Of a DNA stretch of 64,000 nt, positions 60,326-64,000 are shown one piece after another. The stretch is from positions 1-64,000 of the forward strand of contig CACYQI010000004.1 of the NCBI GenBank assembly GCA_902776455.1. The letters run 5' to 3'. The notes under the pieces are model-generated. The model was not told the origin of the DNA and did not search any database. It saw only the letters and a list, made by a program, of their open reading frames with translations. Origin of the DNA: an uncultured Bacteroidales bacterium. Lineage in GTDB: Bacteria; Bacteroidota; Bacteroidia; Bacteroidales; Bacteroidaceae. The translations under genes and the position numbers were made by a program. Every line of letters starts with the position of its first letter. Positions within the stretch are counted from its first letter, which is position 1.

Positions 60326-62833
60326 ATGGACGCAAAGAAAAGCGTAAGACAATATAAACCCACCGGCAAATCATCCAAAAAGCCGAAGGCCAAAGAGCCG
60401 CAACCTGCTTGGAAACGCTCGTTCAAGTGGTTCCGCTCGAATATCGTGGCAGGGGGCGACGTTGACCCCGAGGTGAGAGGAGAGCACAAAGACAACCTCC
60501 GCTTCGTATGGGGTGCGGTGCTTGCCGTCCTCTCGCTCGCCATCCTCATCGCTCTCGTCTCCCACGTCTTCACGGGAGCCGAGGACCAGAAGTACGTAGC
60601 CAGCGACTCCTATACCGCTGCCAACTGGCTTGGACGCTGGGGCTACGAGGTGGCGCACTGGATGATGGACAATACATTCGGACTTTCCAGCATCCTCATC
60701 CCCGTATTCATGCTTGCGGCAAGCATCCGCATCATGGGGCTGGCGAAGGTTCGCCTTCACCTCTGGTTCATCAACTGCATGCTCATCATGTTCTGGGCCT
60801 CAGCTTTTGCCGCCTACGTCGTACGCATCTTCCCCAGTGCCCAAGATACGTACATCATCTGGGGAGGCATGATAGGACAGAACGAACTACGCCTTCTCAT
60901 GGAGAAAGTAGGGGGGCTTGGCACCTTGCTCATCTTCATCCTCTCCGCTCTCCTGTATATCTTCTACCTGAGCGAAGAGGCGATAACGGGCTTGCGGCAC
61001 CTTGTCATCCGCGAAAAGAAGGAGGAAGCAGGCGAAGAGGAAAGTGCGGACGAAGAGGAACACGACGGGTTTGTTCCCCTCATGCCCAACAGCGAAGAGA
61101 CGGACGGCAAGGAAACCCTCTCTCCAAAGGATAGCGGAGAAACGCCCTTCTCTGACCAAGCAGCCGACACCGCCACGACGATCGACTTCTCGGAAGACCC
61201 GTTGGCACCCCTCAAGGGCATAGGGGAAACGAACTCCAGCGATGATGACATCACGGTAGTCGTTGGCCACGACCCGGAGAAGGCTAACCTCTTCAGCGAC
61301 GGTGCCATTGAGCCTTACGACCCGAAGCTCGACCTGGAGAACTACAAATACCCCACCATCGACCTGCTCAGGCATTACGACACCTCCTCCAACGCCATCG
61401 ACATGGAGGAACAACGCAACAACAAGAACCGCATCAAAACGGTGCTCCGCAACTTCCGCGTAGAGATTCTGGACAACACGAAAGCCACCATTGGCCCCAC
61501 CATCACGCTCTACGAGATAACGCCCGCTCCCGGCATACGCATCAGCACTATCCGTAACCTCGAAGACGACATTGCCCTCAGCCTCAGCGCCCTCGGCATA
61601 CGTATCATCGCACCCATCCCCGGCAAGGGAACCATCGGTATTGAGGTGCCGAATGCCAAGCCTCAGATGGTCTCGATGGAGAGCATCTTGAACAGCCGCA
61701 AATTCCAGGAATCGAACTTCGAACTGCCGATGGCACTCGGAAAGACCATCACCAACGAAGTCTTCATGGCAGACCTCACCAAGATGCCGCACTTGCTTGT
61801 GGCCGGTGCAACGGGTCAAGGCAAGTCCGTCGGCCTGAACGTCATCCTTACTTCGCTCCTTTATAAGAAGCATCCTGCTGAGCTGAAGCTCGTCATGATT
61901 GACCCGAAGAAGGTCGAGTTCAGCCTCTATGCGCCCATCGTCAACCATTTCCTTGCGCAAGTGGAAGGCAATGAGGACATCGAAGAACCTATCATTACCG
62001 ACGTCAACAAAGTAATCCAAACGCTCAAGAGCCTCTGTATCGAGATGGACAACCGCTACGACCTCTTGAAGAAAGCCCATGCGAGAAACGTCAAGGAGTA
62101 CAACGAAAAGTTCCGCGAGCGCCAGCTCAACCCGCATAACGGCCATCGGTACATGCCTTATATCGTAGTAGTCATCGACGAGTACGGCGACCTCATCATG
62201 ACGGCAGGCAAGGAGATAGAACTCCCCATCGCCCGCATCGCCCAGCTGGCACGCGCTGTGGGCATCCACATGATTATCGCTACGCAACGTCCCACGGCCA
62301 ACATCATCACGGGCACCATCAAGGCGAACTTCCCTGCCCGCATGGCGTTCAAGGTGTCGTCGGGCGTGGACAGCAAGACCATCCTCGACCGAACCGGCGC
62401 CAACCAGCTCGTCGGCAAGGGCGACATGCTGCTGATGACTGGCTCCGAACCTGTCCGCATTCAATGCGCCTTCATTGATACAGACGAGCTTGAGGACATC
62501 GTTCACTACATCGCCAAGCAGCAGAGCTACCTCTCGCCCTACCTTCTGCCCGAAGTACCGCTTGACGGCGACGACGATGGCGGCGTGCAGGACGTGGACA
62601 TGACGCACCTCGACCCGATGTTCGAGGACGCAGCCCGCATGATAGTCAGCGAGCAGAACGGCAGCACAAGCATGATTCAGCGCAAGTTCTCTATTGGCTA
62701 CAACCGTGCCGGCCGCCTCATGGACCAGCTTGAGAAGGCAGGCGTGGTAGGTCCCGCCAAAGGCAGCAAGCCCCGCGAAGTGCTGTGCGTCAGCGAAGAG
62801 CAGCTGATGATGATAATGGACAACCTACGTTAA
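60326..62833 (+). CDS. ftsK: DNA translocase FtsK
   Basis: 835 residues. Four N-terminal membrane helices (about 65-90, 120-140, 150-175, 195-220) anchor it at the division septum. A linker of about 110 acidic residues leads to the RecA-like motor: Walker A GATGQGKSVGLN (about 494-505), Walker B VVVIDEYGDL (about 615-620) and the sensor RPTANIITG. A winged-helix gamma domain (ISEQ/FSIGYNRAGRLMDQLEKAGVVGP) ends the protein and would read KOPS-like sequences. FtsK moves chromosome termini to dif for dimer resolution. Its order with the LolA-like and trxB genes is a known Bacteroidales arrangement. Confidence 0.97.
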   Translation: MDAKKSVRQYKPTGKSSKKPKAKEPQPAWKRSFKWFRSNIVAGGDVDPEVRGEHKDNLRFVWGAVLAVLSLAILIALVSHVFTGAEDQKYVASDSYTAANWLGRWGYEVAHWMMDNTFGLSSILIPVFMLAASIRIMGLAKVRLHLWFINCMLIMFWASAFAAYVVRIFPSAQDTYIIWGGMIGQNELRLLMEKVGGLGTLLIFILSALLYIFYLSEEAITGLRHLVIREKKEEAGEEESADEEEHDGFVPLMPNSEETDGKETLSPKDSGETPFSDQAADTATTIDFSEDPLAPLKGIGETNSSDDDITVVVGHDPEKANLFSDGAIEPYDPKLDLENYKYPTIDLLRHYDTSSNAIDMEEQRNNKNRIKTVLRNFRVEILDNTKATIGPTITLYEITPAPGIRISTIRNLEDDIALSLSALGIRIIAPIPGKGTIGIEVPNAKPQMVSMESILNSRKFQESNFELPMALGKTITNEVFMADLTKMPHLLVAGATGQGKSVGLNVILTSLLYKKHPAELKLVMIDPKKVEFSLYAPIVNHFLAQVEGNEDIEEPIITDVNKVIQTLKSLCIEMDNRYDLLKKAHARNVKEYNEKFRERQLNPHNGHRYMPYIVVVIDEYGDLIMTAGKEIELPIARIAQLARAVGIHMIIATQRPTANIITGTIKANFPARMAFKVSSGVDSKTILDRTGANQLVGKGDMLLMTGSEPVRIQCAFIDTDELEDIVHYIAKQQSYLSPYLLPEVPLDGDDDGGVQDVDMTHLDPMFEDAARMIVSEQNGSTSMIQRKFSIGYNRAGRLMDQLEKAGVVGPAKGSKPREVLCVSEEQLMMIMDNLR

Positions 62834-62838
62834 ATCCT

Positions 62839-62935
62839 CAAACTACACGTGCCAACTTCTCAAACTTAACGTGCTTAATCGACAAACTTAACGTGCTTAA
62901 TTGACAAACTTAACGTGCTTAATTGACAAACTATC
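62839..62935. repeat. 22-bp tandem repeat between ftsK and the LolA-like gene
   Basis: Three identical or nearly identical 22-bp units (CAAACTTAACGTGCTTAATT plus two bases) starting at 62861, 62883 and 62905, flanked by one degenerate unit on each side. Confidence 0.9.
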
Positions 62936-62945
62936 CTAGAGTAAT

Positions 62946-63590
62946 ATGAAAAGACTCCTCATTTTTCTGCTCCTCATTGAATGTTCAATGTTCAATATTC
63001 AATGGTCAATGGCTTTCGCTCAGGATGCCATGAAGGTGCTCGACATCACGGCCGACCGCATCCGCAAGGCAGGCAACGTGAAGATAGAGTACAAAGCAAG
63101 CGTCTTTGCCGGCTCCACCGAAAAGTTCTCGGCCACAGGAACGATGTGGTTGCAGGAGAGCAAAATGAAGCTGGAAGCCGAAGGCGTCACTACGTGGTAC
63201 AACGGAAAGACGCGTTGGTGCTATGCTCAATCAGCAGGCGAAGTAAACATCGACGAGCCTTCCAAGAAGGAAATGGCAGCCATGAACCCTTACACCTTCA
63301 TGGGCATCTACAAGAAAGGCTTTAAGATGACAGTCAAGGAAACCGTGCTGAGGGGCGAAGCTGTGTATGAAGTCTATCTCAAGGCCCGTTATGCTAAGAT
63401 GGAGGTCAAGGAGGTGTACGTCGATATCCGCAAGAGCGACTACCAGCCCCTTTGCATCCGTGTCCGCGAAGACAACGACTGGCAGCGTGTCAGCATCAAT
63501 AGCTTCAAGGGCGGGCTTCAGCTTGGCGACGACTTCTTCACGTTCCCCGAAAAGGACTATCCCAATGTGCTTATCAACGATATGCGATGA
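62946..63590 (+). CDS. LolA-like outer-membrane lipoprotein carrier
   Basis: 214 residues. The signal peptide (MKRLLIFLLLIECSMFNIQW then SMAFAQ) is unusual: its second half is encoded by 7-bp tandem repeats. The mature part is LolA-like: VKIEYKASVFAG, ATGTMWLQESKMKLEAEG, TTWYNGKTRWCYAQ and FFTFPEKDYPNVLI, forming the open beta-barrel that shuttles lipoproteins across the periplasm. It probably delivers lipoproteins from LolCDE to the outer membrane. It sits between ftsK and trxB. Confidence 0.85.
   Translation: MKRLLIFLLLIECSMFNIQWSMAFAQDAMKVLDITADRIRKAGNVKIEYKASVFAGSTEKFSATGTMWLQESKMKLEAEGVTTWYNGKTRWCYAQSAGEVNIDEPSKKEMAAMNPYTFMGIYKKGFKMTVKETVLRGEAVYEVYLKARYAKMEVKEVYVDIRKSDYQPLCIRVREDNDWQRVSINSFKGGLQLGDDFFTFPEKDYPNVLINDMR
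62977..63013. repeat. 7-bp tandem repeat inside the LolA signal peptide
   Basis: TTGAATG, TTCAATG, TTCAATA, TTCAATG, GTCAATG: five imperfect heptamers in the coding DNA for ECSMFNIQWSM. Confidence 0.85.
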
Positions 63591-63660
63591 GAGTTTAGAG
63601 TTGAGAGTGTAGGGTTGAGTGTTGAGAGTTAGTTAAGAGTTAAGAGCTAGGATGCAAACT
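63591..63660. repeat. Heptamer-like repeats before trxB
   Basis: Irregular GAGTTGAGA / GTTGAGAG / GAGTTAAG units. No promoter was recognised, so trxB may be read from the ftsK unit. Confidence 0.5.
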
Positions 63661-63691
63661 CGACGTAAAACTGAATTATGAATTAAGAATT

Positions 63692-64000
63692 ATGGATTAT
63701 ACTAAGCTTCTGATTATCGGCAGCGGGCCAGCAGGCTACACGGCTGCCATCTATGCTGGTCGTGCTAACCTCCAGCCCACTTTGCTCGAAGGGATGCAGC
63801 CTGGCGGGCAACTCACCATTACGACCGAAGTGGAGAACTTCCCCGGATGGCCCGAAGGCGTTGATGCCAACGAGCTGATGGACAACATGCGACGGCAGGC
63901 AGAACGCTTTGGCACTCAGATGCTACCGAATGCCGCAACCCAGGTTGACCTTAGTGTGCGCCCCTTCCTCGTCACTCTCGACGACAACAGCCAATGGACG
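63692..64000 (+). CDS. trxB: Thioredoxin-disulfide reductase, N-terminal part
   Basis: ATG 63692 opens a frame that runs off the window end (103 codons). FAD-binding loop [20 protein letters not shown], then [36 protein letters not shown]: the TrxB family. Reduces thioredoxin with NADPH. The active-site CxxC lies beyond the window. An ATG at 63678 leads to a stop after two codons and is rejected. Confidence 0.95.
   Translation, partial: MDYTKLLIIGSGPAGYTAAIYAGRANLQPTLLEGMQPGGQLTITTEVENFPGWPEGVDANELMDNMRRQAERFGTQMLPNAATQVDLSVRPFLVTLDDNSQWT

Noticed and set aside
60887..62608. 573-codon minus-strand open frame opposite ftsK
   Set aside because: ftsK is unambiguous; the antisense frame has no recognisable features.

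Overview
The window is chromosomal DNA from a member of the Bacteroidales, most likely a Prevotellaceae-type gut or oral commensal. The evidence is threefold. Many genes are preceded by the Bacteroidetes sigma-factor signature (-7 box TAnnTTTG, often with TTG or TTTG 19-20 bp further upstream) and no clear Shine-Dalgarno site. Many secreted proteins end in the Bacteroidales C-terminal module of the type 'YxLxGxxh...GIYIhxGKKhhhK'. Gene content includes GH95, GH43 and GH26 enzymes, a TonB receptor, a FimB/Mfa2-like lipoprotein, and the ftsK / LolA-like / trxB group.

Layout. 1-9.4 kb (mostly minus strand): a frameshifted LamG-like surface protein, asd, a coiled-coil surface protein translationally coupled to a GH43 enzyme with FG-GAP repeats, and an alkaline phosphatase. 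9.4-18.3 kb (minus): a CotH-kinase surface protein bracketed by inverted copies of a ~550-bp repeat, a BACON-metallophosphoesterase-LamG protein and a small secreted protein. 18.5-19.7 kb: a gene-free cluster of MITE-like elements. 19.9-42.1 kb (plus): five very large secreted proteins (LamG protein, DUF3472/F5-8C protein, F5/8C protein, papain-like peptidase with LamG and PKD domains, SGNH hydrolase) plus an unnoticed 51-residue peptide gene. 42.1-49.8 kb (minus): a GH95 fucosidase coupled to a small exported protein, aroB, an OMP beta-barrel pair and a HAD phosphatase; a tRNA-Met gene lies on the plus strand. 49.9-57.3 kb: an OPX lipoprotein, a DUF6359-like lipoprotein, a fimbrial-anchor lipoprotein, a TonB receptor, and a short operon encoding a lipoprotein and an odd winged-helix/pseudo-HATPase fusion. 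57.8-64 kb: GH26 mannanase, a duplicated F5/8C protein, ftsK, a LolA-like carrier and the start of trxB.

Biologically most genes serve surface glycan and protein capture and breakdown: carbohydrate-binding modules, glycosidases, a phosphatase, an esterase-like SGNH enzyme and a protease, most carrying the same C-terminal module. No SusC/SusD pair is present.

The most unusual feature is the density and variety of repeats: 22-bp tandem units, 7-bp tandem units, 9-bp units, GC-rich palindromes and several MITE-like elements. Several have entered reading frames and stayed in frame: asd, aroB, the GH43 enzyme, the LolA signal peptide, and the linkers just before the C-terminal modules. Other points worth a second look are the 51-aa acidic-tailed peptide behind the 1444-aa LamG protein and the winged-helix/degenerate-HATPase regulator. 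All calls come from reading the sequence by eye; no database search was possible.
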